Below the pieces are notes generated by a model that saw only the letters and a list, made by a program, of their open reading frames with translations, did not search any database and was not told where the DNA came from. Position numbers and translations under genes: made by a program. A DNA stretch of 64,000 nucleotides from Tubiluchus corallicola (Eukaryota; Priapulida; Priapulimorpha; Priapulimorphida; Tubiluchidae). The number at the start of each line of letters is the position of its first letter. Position 1 is the first letter of the stretch. The stretch spans positions 115,001 through 179,000 of the forward strand of contig JAQGDQ010000240.1 in NCBI GenBank assembly GCA_030141605.1, given 5' to 3'. Below are positions 1-14,655 of the stretch, piece by piece.

Positions 1-748
1 TAATGAAATCTAATCAAACAGTATCTAAATAGTTTCTTTCAATCTTGAAGACACGTTTACTTAGGCAAATTGTAGACAATGTTGCGAATGCTAATGAATA
101 ATCACATCAGATTTTCGAAATTGTTCGCAAAAGTACTCATCTAGGGCGTGTTCAGGCATCAAAGTGATAGATAATTTTTCAACCAGGTAATGCACCACGG
201 TGCTATTAGTTGATTCAACATCTGGAGTTTTATGTAAGTGCACTGCAGATCAGACCTGACGCCCTTGCTCGCTCACCTAGCGCATTCACCCCACGTGTTG
301 AGCTTATGCTGGAAATAATGAAGACCAGTGTTTACTGCATTTAATCACAGAATGTTGAAACGCTGCGCAAATAAACAACTGTAAACAAGATCTAAAGTGC
401 CGGCTGGTGCAAGGCACTAGAAACTATCAATTCATGTCAAATTGCTCAAAGAGTTAAAAATTGCCCAGGAAAAGGACAATATTGCGTGTCAAAGCTTTTT
501 TTCAGAGTACTATTAATAGTTATGGTTACATTTTTATGCTCTTGTTAAAGAAACTGGAAGCTTTTTGTCACGAATGTCAACAGCATGACAAAGGCAAATC
601 TAAAAAGTAAGCGAATTGGTCGTGTGCACAATTATGCGTTGACTTTTATTACATAATGTCTTAATTTTTCTGTATTACAATACAGGCGTTTATTACATTA
701 TCAGTTGTAACACAGCTGGAAAACCCTATCTGGTCATTCATTAGCCTA
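1..748. other. AT-rich unique DNA, nothing recognised
   Basis: No open frame of note, repeat or RNA gene is visible. The stretch ends where a pyrimidine-rich tract begins. Confidence 0.5.
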
Positions 749-931
749 ACTCCCTGCCTTGTCCTCCGCTCTCCCCGATTAGTTTCTTCTCCTAACCTCT
801 CCTCGACCCTATACCTCTCCTCTGTTCTCCCCTTTACTCATCTCCTCTCCCTTTCTCTTCTCTCCTGATATTTTCCCTCTCCTCCTCCTCCTTCCCTTTC
901 TTTCTTTATTTGCTTTTGTCTTCTTTTTTTA
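749..931. repeat. Pyrimidine-rich tract
   Basis: About 180 bases of almost pure C and T with many CTCCTC and CTTTC words but no fixed period. It could be an old decayed CT microsatellite or simple-sequence DNA. No motif within it suggests a gene. Confidence 0.7.
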
Positions 932-4100
<3,169 letters not shown>

Positions 4101-4460
4101 TCATTTCTTTCTGCCATATTGTGCTCTACTCTGCTCTTCTCCCCTCTCCTCTCCTCGCCTCTGCTCTGCTGAGCTATGTGCTGTTTCGTCCTATTCTGTT
4201 TTGTCTATTCTATTCAATCTATAATGTTCTGTCTTATTAATTTAATGTATCCTACTCCACTCCACGCTGCTGTCTTCTACTGTACTACTATGCGTAGCTA
4301 AGAGTTCCCCTACTCTGTCCTGCTCTGCAGCGTCCTACCCCACCAGCCCTACCTTGCTCTGTTCAACCCTGTTTTGCTCAATTCTATTTCACATCATTAC
4401 ATTCGATTCTGCTTTGTTCGATTTTAACTTTATTCTGTCCCATTTCATTTCTGCATGTTA
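4101..4460. repeat. Degenerate CT-rich simple repeat
   Basis: Words such as CTCTGCTCT, CCTACTC and TTCTATTC recur with a loose 5-base spacing across some 350 bases. The tract is too decayed to give a consensus. The 68-codon frame inside it (4034-4240) is a by-product of the composition. Confidence 0.6.
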
Positions 4461-5907
4461 TCCCAAGCCGTTCAATATTATTAATTCACAAAATGACTAA
4501 AGTAATGGCTAGTCAAGCAATTATTATTATAAATGCAAACTGATTTTCTTTTAAATGTCAGCTGTGACTGGCAGGTGGAACAAATGTTTTGGCGCTTAAA
4601 TCCATAAGAAAAGTTACTGAATCGCGACAAAAGCCGAGTGATTGTTATTTAAACAACTGTCAGTTTTACAGTAAGCGCAACAACGATAAACTTTGAGAAC
4701 AGCTTGCAAACTCTTTTTTGACAAAACGTAACAGTAGCAGCTGATATTGGCATTATTATTCAAGAGGTCTGCATTTCTTTGAACCACCTTATTGACTTTG
4801 ACGAAATAAATGTTGCGAGTGCTTTAAAACAGTATACACGTTTATACGGATTTCTAAACAACCTAGCCTTCTGTAAAGAAACAGCATCTGGTAGTTGATT
4901 AATATAGGACAGCTTCCCGTCAGCTCCGTTTAGACAGTGTCCACAAAGATAGTTTTTATGCACGTGGCAAAAGAACTGCCAAATCCAAAGTTTATCATTC
5001 AATGATGTGCGATATGTGGCATGTTGCCCATAAGATAGATGGATGGTCATGGCTGGATAGAAACCTAGGTTGCTTAAACTGTATTATAGATTTCTTTACG
5101 CCTATGTATGCATACTATAAAGAAGCCCTGCGTCATTCTTTCCAACCGAGATAAGTTCTATTTTCAGTTTTGTTTTCGTTTGTACGTTTTTATTAAATAA
5201 CGCATTAGACTTAACAATTCCGCTTTTGTATGACTTCATCGTTTTAGTTTGTTTAGAAAAATATCAAATATAAGATTTGATATCATACACCAACTTTTAG
5301 AATTGGTACCAAACAATTTATAAAACGTGTTTATTGTTGAAATATAAGTTCAACCACTGCTTGACGCTTTGTAAACGCTAAAGTGTGTATGACACCGCTT
5401 GATACTTTAATAGAAGTATATATAAAGGTACATAGTTTTCTGTTTTATAGGACAAGTTATCTAGTAATTCTCTATATATTGGAGACCAATGATTTAACGA
5501 AAAGTAAATTAAGAATAAGTTTAAAAGTTTATGTTACTAGAACGCATTAATTGAATGACTTTATTAATTTTTCAATTTATAAACAGCTTTAATTTGTCTT
5601 AGTTAACTTATCAGCTTTGATCTTAAATATAAATTTTAAATGGCGGTAAATCAGAGGGAGCTCTTTGAACAACGAATTTTTATACCATGGCAGAAATGAC
5701 ACCACTACAAAATCTTTGAATTTTTCTGTTCAGTGAGTAAAATACTCTGAGTAAATGAGTAATGAGTTCAATGAGTAAAATAGACACCTGAAGTACGAAA
5801 CTACATCTGGCAGATTCTCACCACAAAAGAAGAATTTCTTTAATAATGGGCTAGCATCCATTCTCCCAACAATCATTTACATTGGGCTCTGGCTTTAAAT
5901 GCTGCAT
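4461..5907. other. AT-rich DNA without a recognisable gene
   Basis: A 96-codon minus-strand frame (4760-5050) has mixed amino-acid content but no recognised domain, and its length is within chance expectation. Short TGAGTAAA-type repeats occur near 5732-5785. Confidence 0.4.
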
Positions 5908-6384
5908 CGCGGCATCAGAGGGTGAAAAAGTCCACAGAAATCCGGTTCAAGTCCAAGTCCACTCAAAAGTCCAAGTCCAAGTTCAAGTCAAGGTCTGTTC
6001 AGCTGATGCCGGAAAATGTAGATAGTAAAATAGCATCATTATACAGTGTAGGTTGGTAGGCAATAGGTAGATAATTATCATCTCAAATAAAGATATTATT
6101 TCAAAAAATTTTCATTCCATGAAAATTTTTATATTAAAGTCTGCACTATAAACAAGTGTCCAATTTTACCCAAGAAACAGCTTGGGCAGCTTCTGATAAA
6201 AGCGTTGTTTTATGACTTGAATTGGCTTCTTAGTAAGAGAGTGGACTGCGAAAATAATCACTCTGCAGAAACAAGTTTCGCAACAACCACAAATTTCTTG
6301 AGTTAAAGTCCGAGTCCAAGTCCTAAGAAAAACCTGCTCGAGGAATTGAATTAATGACTCGGGTCTTTACCCTCTGTAAGGCAT
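5908..6384. mobile_element. hAT-like MITE with AGTCC subterminal repeats
   Basis: The element runs from 5916 to 6376 (461 bp). It begins CAGAGGGTGAAAAAGTCC, and its right end read inward on the minus strand begins CAGAGGGTAAAGACCCG, so the termini form an imperfect inverted repeat of about 17 bp opening with CAG, as in hAT elements. The 8-bp flanks are cgcggcat (5908-5915) and taaggcat (6377-6384). They share the last five bases, consistent with an old 8-bp target duplication. Just inside the left end AGTCCA-type hexamers repeat (about 5932-5997). A second set lies near 6307-6328 on the same strand. There is no transposase frame, so it is non-autonomous. Superfamily assignment is inference from the CAG ends and duplication length; the TIR and AGTCC repeats are seen directly. 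Confidence 0.6.
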
Positions 6385-7659
6385 ATGATATTAAAATCAT
6401 ATAAAGTGGCATTAAAGATAATCTACAAATCAGTAAAAAAGTTTGTCGATTTCTACCCAGACCCTAGCTGACGTTACTAGCTGCAATCATATTAAACGCA
6501 TTCATGCACTGGTCAGTTTATAAAGGTCGTATACCCACTAGCGACATGTAATTCCCACAAAGCGCCCACGTAGCATTTTGTCTGCAAGTATTTTTTCCAA
6601 AGCGGACCAGATAAAAACTAAAATTAAAGAGGTAACTAGCCTACGAGGTCCAAAAACATTCCTAACAGCCTGTGCTTGTCCATCCCCATTCTCCACATTT
6701 CCTCCCTTAAAAAGCATGCTACTGTATTGAGCTTATAATATTTCAATAGATGGCGGCACATACTACGAGTAATTCTAGGTGTACTGTATATTGTGCAATG
6801 CAAGACCCTCTGCTGACAAAAAGGTAGTATTATAGGTTCACGCCTTTTTCACTTACCTGTTTTGAATCGTATTCCATAATTTCGCTCTCTGTCAAATTTT
6901 GGCATCTCTCTTGGACTTTATTTCGACTTTTGGCCACAATAATAAATATGTTGACTACAAAGTTAATTTTAAAGTAAATTTACTATTCGCATAACATCGA
7001 CACCAAGAAGTAATGCCACAGCATAATTAAACTTCATGAAACCCAATTAGTTGCACACAATTAATAAACCATTACAAATAATTACAAGAGAATTGACATT
7101 TGTATGAAAATGATTAGTGTGTGCCATTAGTTGCGTTAAATCAAGAAACTTGGCATCATCCTACGTGAGCACTATCCATCTGATCCCGAGAAGAGCACGT
7201 ATACGTGCTGCGTCAATGCTCAAGCTGGCTTCTTCACACTGAAAATCATGGCACATTGATACATGGTCTGTTTATTTGCGATTAAACACAGACATCAAGC
7301 AATCAAGCAGCATCAACCTGTATATGTTCCTTAGCTAAACAGCGTGGCATGTCGAGATGGAACAGGTTTTTCTTGAAAAAACGTGGCGTGCTTCGAAGCA
7401 ATAACGCAACGGTAGAAGCCGTGTAAAGTGACACTTTATTGCGCTTGACAAGCGCATGCAGCGGTCGGCTATTATGCTCTAACTACGCTTGCCTATTCTT
7501 TGTCATAAAGTCAAAATTTACTTGAAAATTTATTTATAATAAACGGCACTAAAACCTGATAGAGTTATCCTTCTAAATAACCGAATTGGAGGCGCTTAGA
7601 CAAATATGGAAGTATCTCAGTATATAAGCTGGAAGTGAAGATATAAAATACGTCGACAG
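6385..7659. other. AT-rich DNA; one partial CTCF-type word
   Basis: No gene or repeat recognised. At 6743-6756 the plus strand matches 12 of 14 positions of the CTCF consensus CCASYAGRKGGCRS. Confidence 0.35.
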
Positions 7660-8345
7660 GAGATGTCCCACAGGGGCATCCTCAAAATATCGAAACATCT
7701 TTTAATGAAAACTTTAAGACATTGAAAAACCCTCCTTCTCTCTAAAAAAGACATATAACAGTGCAGAAACTTCCACTTAAAAAACATTAAAAGAAGCGTG
7801 TTTCTGTGAAGACGTGCAGGGCAGGCAGAACTTTCCTCCTATAAATACATTAAAACATTGCAGAAAAGTTAGAAACGACTCTCTTATAAAGACGCAGAAA
7901 CTGCGAAAACCTCTTCTTCTTGCCGTTACATCGCCAAAAAACATTAAAGCACAATAGAAGTCTCTTTTTACTACAGCATTAGGGAAACCTTTTCTATTAC
8001 AATCATTATACGTTGAAAATGTTGCGCAAATTTTTTGTTGTGAATTGCAAAATTGCAATAATAATTGCAAAATTATTCTCCTGCGAGCACCAAGGTATTG
8101 CTGAAGCTTCCTTCTATAAAGACACTGAGATAGTGCAAAGGCTTTCTCCCATAAATGTAAACCATTGGAGAAGCCGAAACATTCGCTTTCAGAAGCACAA
8201 AAATTTTCCAAAATCCTCCGCCTATTGAAGATATTTGAACAATAAAAAAGTCTCCTCCCTGAAGATATCAAAACATTGCCCTTTCCTATGGATGCATTAA
8301 AACACTGTAGAAACCGCAAAGACTGTGTATATACGTGTCTTCCTA
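7660..8345. repeat. Decayed minisatellite, unit near 45-55 bp
   Basis: Phrases of the type TATAAAGACATTAAAACATT and GCAGAAACTTCC recur about a dozen times with drifting spacing (for example near 7690, 7758, 7845, 7892, 7942, 8118, 8160, 8265 and 8290). The minus strand is open for 180 codons (7777-8319), and its translation shows the same decayed repeat: FLQCFN, LSQCLY and similar phrases recur. The long frame therefore reflects the unit lacking minus-strand stops in one phase, not selection for a protein. Unit boundaries are approximate. Confidence 0.65.
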
Positions 8346-9717
8346 AAACATTAAAAGATTGGATACACTACGGTTTTCTCTCATTTCAATAAAAATTTCT
8401 GTTGAGTCAACAGCCTGTCAGCACACTTCAGATTTGTGTCAAGTCATGCTATGTAAAGGTGTAAAAGGAATTTCTATGCAGAGCTCACTGTAATATTTCA
8501 GTCTCAGGAAACCAATATCTTATGCTTCAAACGTGAAGAAAGACATTTTCTCACGCAAGTGCGAAGATAAACACCTGAGATCAGCAAAGCGGAAAGTAAA
8601 AATGACTTCCATAATTCTCTTTTAAGTTAAACTGCCGTCTTTCCCTACATGTCGAAAGAAAATTCGTCACATCGAACTCAAAGAATAGGAGCATTTTATT
8701 CTTTGTACTGCGTGATGAGGAAGAGGAGGAAACCCAGCATTTAAACAATCCAGCTGTTGGTGCTTATTCACTACAGTTAAGTTTATTCGGTTACTCCAAG
8801 TTCAAAACTATTTTAATACATCGCAAATCATGATAGGAAGATGGAAAGTACAAAAACCAGTGGATTCTAATGCCGTTAATGCTGGGAATAATAATCACAC
8901 TATCAAAGAAAAAGCGATTTCTTTGGAATTTATGCCACGACTAAAACCCTAAAAAGTGCTTAGTTTATATAAGAGGAGATTTTAACATTTTAAGAACTTT
9001 TTGGGGTAAAAATTGAAAGTGGGTTGATAAAAAGTGTAACAATTGTCAACACCTTTCACCTTTCTGGAGGAGAGTTTAGCAAAAACACATGATACGACCC
9101 AAGGGAATTTTCTACCTGTATGAATGAAAAAAATTAATGAACTAATTTGATTTCAATTACATTAAGCTTAGTTTGCAAAAAACAAAAAACATAAACCAAC
9201 TCCATGTCTTCGGTGTTAGGTACATCGCAGCACGGATTTCATACCACAACTTCCTGTTTTGATTCTGTTTTGCAGAACAATAGTGCTAGCAGTAAGTACT
9301 CGTCTAGATAACAAACAATAACATCTTATAAATTAAAATCTACTCGAAAGATGGGTATGTACTTTCAGCAATGGCAACTCCAGAACTTAATCCTAATGAT
9401 GATTTTAACGCTGTTCCATTCTCACTGCATAGCAGAATAACATCAAGATACGTTAACACTCCTACTAACAGTGTTTTCATGCGATGGAGCCAAAACGTAA
9501 AAGTATTGCAGAAGTTCAGCTTTTCCTTCTATAAGGCATGCATTCGGAATGTGCGTGTGTGGTCATTTTGAAATTCAAAATGGTGGCTTTGCCATATCAC
9601 TTCACTCCACCAATTATTAAAATCAGCTCACTTTGTGGTTACGTGTCTACCTGTTTACCTGATTATCACAGTCATAACTGTGGTTAGCACCCTATTTTGA
9701 TGAGTAGTTGCATATTT
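8346..9717. other. AT-rich DNA, nothing recognised
   Basis: No frame longer than about 66 codons, and no repeat or RNA gene seen. Confidence 0.4.
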
Positions 9718-9958
<241 letters not shown>

Positions 9959-9981
9959 TGCAATAACATAACATACTTTAA

Positions 9982-10282
9982 TTTATTTGTTAGTTATTCG
10001 TTGTTTGATCTAAAGCCCAGAATACATAAGGTCTTTATTTGTCTTTCTTAGCTCATCTTTTATCTTAAAGCTGCTTTGTAAGCACTTTTCGTCACCCAGT
10101 AAACAGTTTCTTAATGAAATTTTGAAATCGAATGCTTTTATAAACTGCAAAATTACGTCTGGCAGTTCTGCATTGGTGTTCTTGTCACGGGAGAGACAAA
10201 AAACAGGCAGAAAATTCCACACCGTCTCTCTGCTCAGCGAAACGTCTCCGACGACAGATTGTTTGATCAGAAACATTCTCAA
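9982..10282 (-). CDS. Possible terminal exon, unrecognised 90-codon frame
   Basis: A minus-strand frame of about 90 codons ends in TAG at 10012-10010. AATAAA lies on the minus strand at 9987-9982, some 25 bases past the stop. Just upstream the minus strand reads GTTTCCTAG directly before TTGAGAATG, a plausible splice acceptor that also supplies the in-frame stop bounding the frame. The translation is rich in Lys, Asp, Glu and Leu and lacks the Phe/Ile/Tyr runs of random AT-rich frames, but I recognise no domain. The first Met would be at 10276. Length alone is not significant here. The combination of acceptor, frame, stop and poly(A) signal is what makes it worth listing. It could still be chance. 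Confidence 0.22.
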
Positions 10283-11343
10283 CTAGGAAACATTCTCAAC
10301 CTTTTCAAACCATTCCTAACAGACATATGTTTAGAACATGACTTCGTAAATGTAGGTAAAAAGATAGCGCGATTATAGTTTTTATTATAGGTCATAAATA
10401 AATCTAAATACCCGACAACTAAATATCATTACATGAAAAAATAACTAGGATAAGATTTGATTAGAATACGACAGGATCTAGTTACAATATTTGATTATTA
10501 TTACTAATTAATACTTAATAAGTAATTAATTAGATATCGTTAAGCATGTATGGCAAATCAATGGCACCAATATTCTAAATTCAATTTAAAATATACGGTT
10601 ATCTATTCCAGCTTACTATATAATTTGTCAATCAATTTCCTTTAGCATGTTTTCAATTCTTTATATTTGTAGCTCATGTGTACAGCTTATACCTCTGGCC
10701 TTGCACCTTTCACTCAAGATAACCGTCTCTGTTTTCTCAAGTCTTCTTTCAAAGCAATGATTGACTTTTGCATTTCTTTCCGTTTGCCATAAATTTTAAG
10801 AAGATTATTTTTCAAGATTGGATTGGATTATAATTTCAAGATGGTCAAGCATTTAAATGCATCCTTTCATAGTTATCAAAGTAAACTACAGACCTGAATT
10901 ATTGTCCTTACCCTAACAATTATATTTACACTTTTCTACTTTATTCAACTAGCCTAGTGCTGACATCTAGAAATGAAAACATAAAACCAGAATGCAACAA
11001 TCCGCTTCTGCCTGCTGGCTTCGTTCAAGAACTGCGCTTGACGATGGCATAAAAACGTCTAAAAACGCAAAACGCAGTACACTTTCGAGTTTATTAGCTG
11101 CTGCTGTCTATTACTACAGCTATAGAAATGAAACTCGATTAGCATTCAAAAACGCAAACTATTTACTACTGAGCAGAAAAACTGGATCGAATACGGCAAT
11201 TTTAGTTTAGCTCGCACTCGGATTCATCAAATGTGATGGCAGAGTCACCTGTTGGAAACTAATTAAAATGACTGAGATTTTTGCTTGAGGCTGGTGTTTT
11301 GGTGACTTTTCATAAGAGCATCGTAAGCGTGTGCCTGTTAGAG
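10283..11343. other. AT-rich DNA, nothing recognised
   Basis: No feature beyond scattered short AT-rich direct repeats (for example TAATTAATACTTAATAAGT near 10503-10525). Confidence 0.4.
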
Positions 11344-11633
11344 TAATTCAAACTTTTTCTGTTTATTCAGTATTCACGCACAAATATCACAAAATTAGCT
11401 GTCTGACAATTTATAAAACTTCTTAGACCTTTGACACAAATTGACAGTACTCTGCTTTTATTCAGTCGACGAATAACGTCATTGATGTAAAATGGGAGCA
11501 CCCAACTTTAAAGTCATTTTACTAATTACACGAGGTGATATCCCACACGTTTATTACTAAATGTTTTAAACATTTTTTTCTCGAACATTGAAATAACCCG
11601 ATTTTCCCAGAAGACTTGGCCTTTCCTTTAACT
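11344..11633. repeat. Dispersed repeat family 1, copy A
   Basis: About 290 bases align in the same orientation with 21555-21862. Shared blocks include ATTGACAGTACT, CGAATAACGTCATTG (ACGTCATTG in both), ATTTTACTA-TTAC, TCGAACATTGAAATAA and CTTTCCTTTA at the end. The copies are clearly diverged (by eye about two-thirds identical). Neither holds an open frame or obvious terminal repeats, so the class is unknown. Confidence 0.7.
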
Positions 11634-13588
11634 AAACTGAAAGGCCCACTAAAGAACATTCATTAAAGTCAAAACAGTTAGCCTTAAATTTTTCTTCTCA
11701 TTTTCTTTCTTATTTTTTCCTCCGTCCTTCATTTCCTCCTTTTTCTATTTCCTCTTTTCATTTAATTCAGGCGCATAATAATTGTGCAGGTGCAATAAAA
11801 CTACAGTACTTCCTTACATAAACGTGGTCAAAAACAATTTCAGCTGTAATCTACGAGAAAAAAGCGATTAGTCCACAGTCATTTTGTGTTCAATATGAAT
11901 GTATCGTAAAAGTGTATGTAATAGGCGTTGAAGTCCCTATTTCAAAAGTACTTGAACAGTTATTATGCTTCAACAAGCATACTATTGACTGTGTAACTTG
12001 CATAAAACTTGCAGCTTTTTACAAGTCGTGAATTCATGGTCTGCTCGGTATGAAGTCTTGCAAGCTGTTGTAGAAGCCATTGACTCGCGCCGCCCCGCCC
12101 CCATCATTCCCGACCCAGTTTTAATCGTTGACCGGCCCTCCTAACACAGCTGACCCCACACCAAAAAACAACAGCAATTCCCCTGATGTTGATGTTTAGG
12201 TTCGTTCACATAGAATTCGCGTTAAGTCAGTGCTGTAGTTTATTTTCATTCGTATTCGTGTTCAACGAGCGAAACCATGCACAGTTCTACATTCTTTACA
12301 CTCTATGCCAGCCAGGAGGGGGCGCATTGTCGCTCTGCATACTTCTGACTAACGAAACTAATGCAAAAAACCTGTGACCCACATTGAACCTGACACAGAA
12401 TACCATTAATTCCGGCCTAATTTTAAAAATAAAATGGAGGGAAGTTTATATTTTCATAATGTTATTGAGAAAAAAGTGCAAGTATTTTACAAATGAGAAC
12501 CTCAGAAGAGTAAAGTGGGTCAGTTGTGGAATTCGCACATCGTTAGTCAACGTATAAGCTGAGTACACACGGAGAGGAAGAGATTTTTTTACAAAAATTC
12601 TTCTGTGATAGCAGTGAGCAGTACGTAGTGCACGATTTGAAGTTTGAAAGCAATAAAATAAGAAAATACAAATTTGTAAGACACTTCACGGGTAAAGAAA
12701 TACAATTGTTCAAACTAATTATAACCTCTAACTGCTGCTAATTCAAAACTTGTTTGCTATATTCTAATTTGCGTTGCAAACTCCAGTATACACTTGTGTG
12801 AACTCTTGTGGAAGCGAATATGTCAGGAAAGCAAAATTCTGTCAAACAGCAGTTACAAATCGTAAGACATTTAAAAAAATAATAATGTAATATATAATAA
12901 TGAAAACAAGTATTAATAAAAGCCTACAATTTGCAACTTTTCAGTGTAAATAGTAACAGTTTGTAAGTTCACACTGCTAGTAGCAAGCTGTTTCTATTGA
13001 CGATACAAATGATTTGGTCATTACAACCTACAATCATTAGAATGAAAATGAAAAATCTTGTCATTATTATCATTAAATCTAATTGCGGACATTTCTAGCT
13101 GATAGCCAGAAATTCTTCTGGATTATCGGCAGTAGCGTTAAGTGAGTAAGTGACAGACAGGTAGAAACTTAAAAATGTTTATTTATATGAAGTCTATCCA
13201 ATCAGTCAACAACTAGCAATATTTTGGAAAATTGTCGAAAGGAAACACGTTACTGGTAAAGTACTAGACACTAATAACTGCTCTGGGGAAAAGCAAAATC
13301 CACGTATAAGTGTGAACGTCCATATATATTAACAACAAAGATAAATTGGCTGTTCCTTGTAACTGTGTAGAATCTTATTAATGTCGCCAAATCATTATTA
13401 TTACTGCATTAAATTTTTTTTAATTACCCCGCTATTAAAGGAAAACCGGACGATTGTTTAGACCCAATCTCATTTTAATTTACTGTCCAAAATATACATT
13501 TTCTTGCCTATAAAAGTTAACAATTGTTTCTTATACTTGAATAATTAGCTTAGAAAGTTAATTAACGGCAACCGAACACAGCTATTGC
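11634..13588. other. AT-rich DNA with one GC-rich patch
   Basis: 12070-12150 is locally C-rich (CCGCCCCGCCCCC). At 12312-12325 the word CCAGGAGGGGGCGC matches 13 of 14 positions of the CTCF consensus CCASYAGRKGGCRS. No gene seen. Confidence 0.35.
12312..12325 (+). promoter_or_regulatory. CTCF-like motif
   Basis: CCAGGAGGGGGCGC matches 13 of 14 positions of the conserved bilaterian CTCF core (the fifth base is G instead of a pyrimidine). It sits in AT-rich DNA where such a GC-rich word is unexpected. Occupancy is not shown by sequence. Confidence 0.3.
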
Positions 13589-13721
13589 TTACGTCAGAAA
13601 TTAATCACAGTTTGTGCAATAGCAGGCATCTCCCTTGTGCGTCAAGCATGTTTGCGTAAGTGTTACAGTACTGCTTAAACGCGTGATGTCACGAAAATGG
13701 GCTCTACGTCATATGACGTCA
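13589..13721. promoter_or_regulatory. Cluster of CRE/bZIP-type sites
   Basis: Four CREB/ATF-type words fall within 133 bases: TTACGTCA (13589-13596), TGATGTCA (13684-13691), TACGTCA (13705-13711) and the full palindrome TGACGTCA (13714-13721). The last two form a perfect 14-bp palindrome, ACGTCATATGACGT (13706-13719). Known bZIP factors bind such sites. Use as an enhancer or promoter is inference; no TATA box or gene start is attached. Confidence 0.35.
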
Positions 13722-14568
13722 AAAACTAACACTGCAATTCATGATCATGGTCATCATGCACTTCACGGTACCGCCTTCTATTTGTCGGCCACGCGCATAT
13801 GACAAAACGGCGCTGTTGCCAATCTTAGTAGACTCACTGAGCCGCACGTAACTTTGAAAGTTTAACAAGATTTGAGTATCCGAGGTAATTGTATTTAATC
13901 TAAGCTTTGATTCAAAAATAAGCTATTGTCGTTTTCAATATTTTAGAGCATTCTTTATTCAGAACTAATGTTTACACAATTGTCCGGTTTTTCTTTAAAT
14001 TTGCATAAAAGAACTAATAAATTAGCACAAAGCAATAAATTAGCAAATATCTTACACAAAGCAAGTAATTGGCTCTTGATGTTTTACTTTCACTACTACT
14101 CAATACACGTACTAAATTACTCATCATTCGCCCATGCAGCATATGGGCTATCTTTGTTAGTTATTGACAAATTAAGTACCTGACCTAGAACGCAAATTAA
14201 GAATAGGTTAAAGTTAATGAAAGAGCTGGATTGAAGAAAATAATATTCAAGTCTAGCTGGGAATTAATGGCTCAGTAGTCATTGCATAATCTAATCTTTA
14301 TTTTCAATAAATTTTAATCGCCTGCAAATGGTGGCTCAACGACTAGACAGGTAACATTTGACTGCACTTCCCACTTTCGAATGCGTATAATTCACATTTT
14401 CTCCCCTATTTTCTTTGCATTCTTCGTCAGACAAAAGACAAATATAACTTTTATTTACCGTCGCTCGTTTACAACATTAGCGCTAATGACTATTTAACCA
14501 GTTACACCATACAGCAATACAGATGAATATGCAACACACAAATAACGAATAATATGGACGGTATTGTT
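13722..14568. other. AT-rich DNA, nothing recognised
   Basis: A CCAAT word lies at 13818-13822, downstream of the CRE cluster. No gene or repeat recognised. Confidence 0.35.
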
Positions 14569-14655
14569 TCCATCCGCTAGTCTCAAACCCAAGACTGCAA
14601 CCACTAAGCGCGTCTTCAATCTACAGTCTAGACCACTCGGCGATCGAACCCAGAA
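14569..14655 (-). pseudogene. tRNA-like relic (Leu/Ser type) or SINE head
   Basis: Read on the minus strand the sequence runs GCCGAGTGGTCTAGACTG, then GACGCGCTTAGTGG, then GGGTTTGAGACTAGCGG. The first block resembles the D-arm/A-box of class II tRNAs (GCCGAGTGG is the usual Leu/Ser form). The last resembles a decayed B-box (GGTTCGANNCC). Spacing of about 45 bases between them suits a tRNA with a long variable arm. The acceptor ends do not pair convincingly, and a second GGGTTCGAT lies directly upstream, so this is probably a pseudogene or the head of a tRNA-derived SINE rather than a working tRNA. A (TAA/TAT)-type run on the upstream side (14669-14681) is not a clear SINE tail. Confidence 0.45.
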
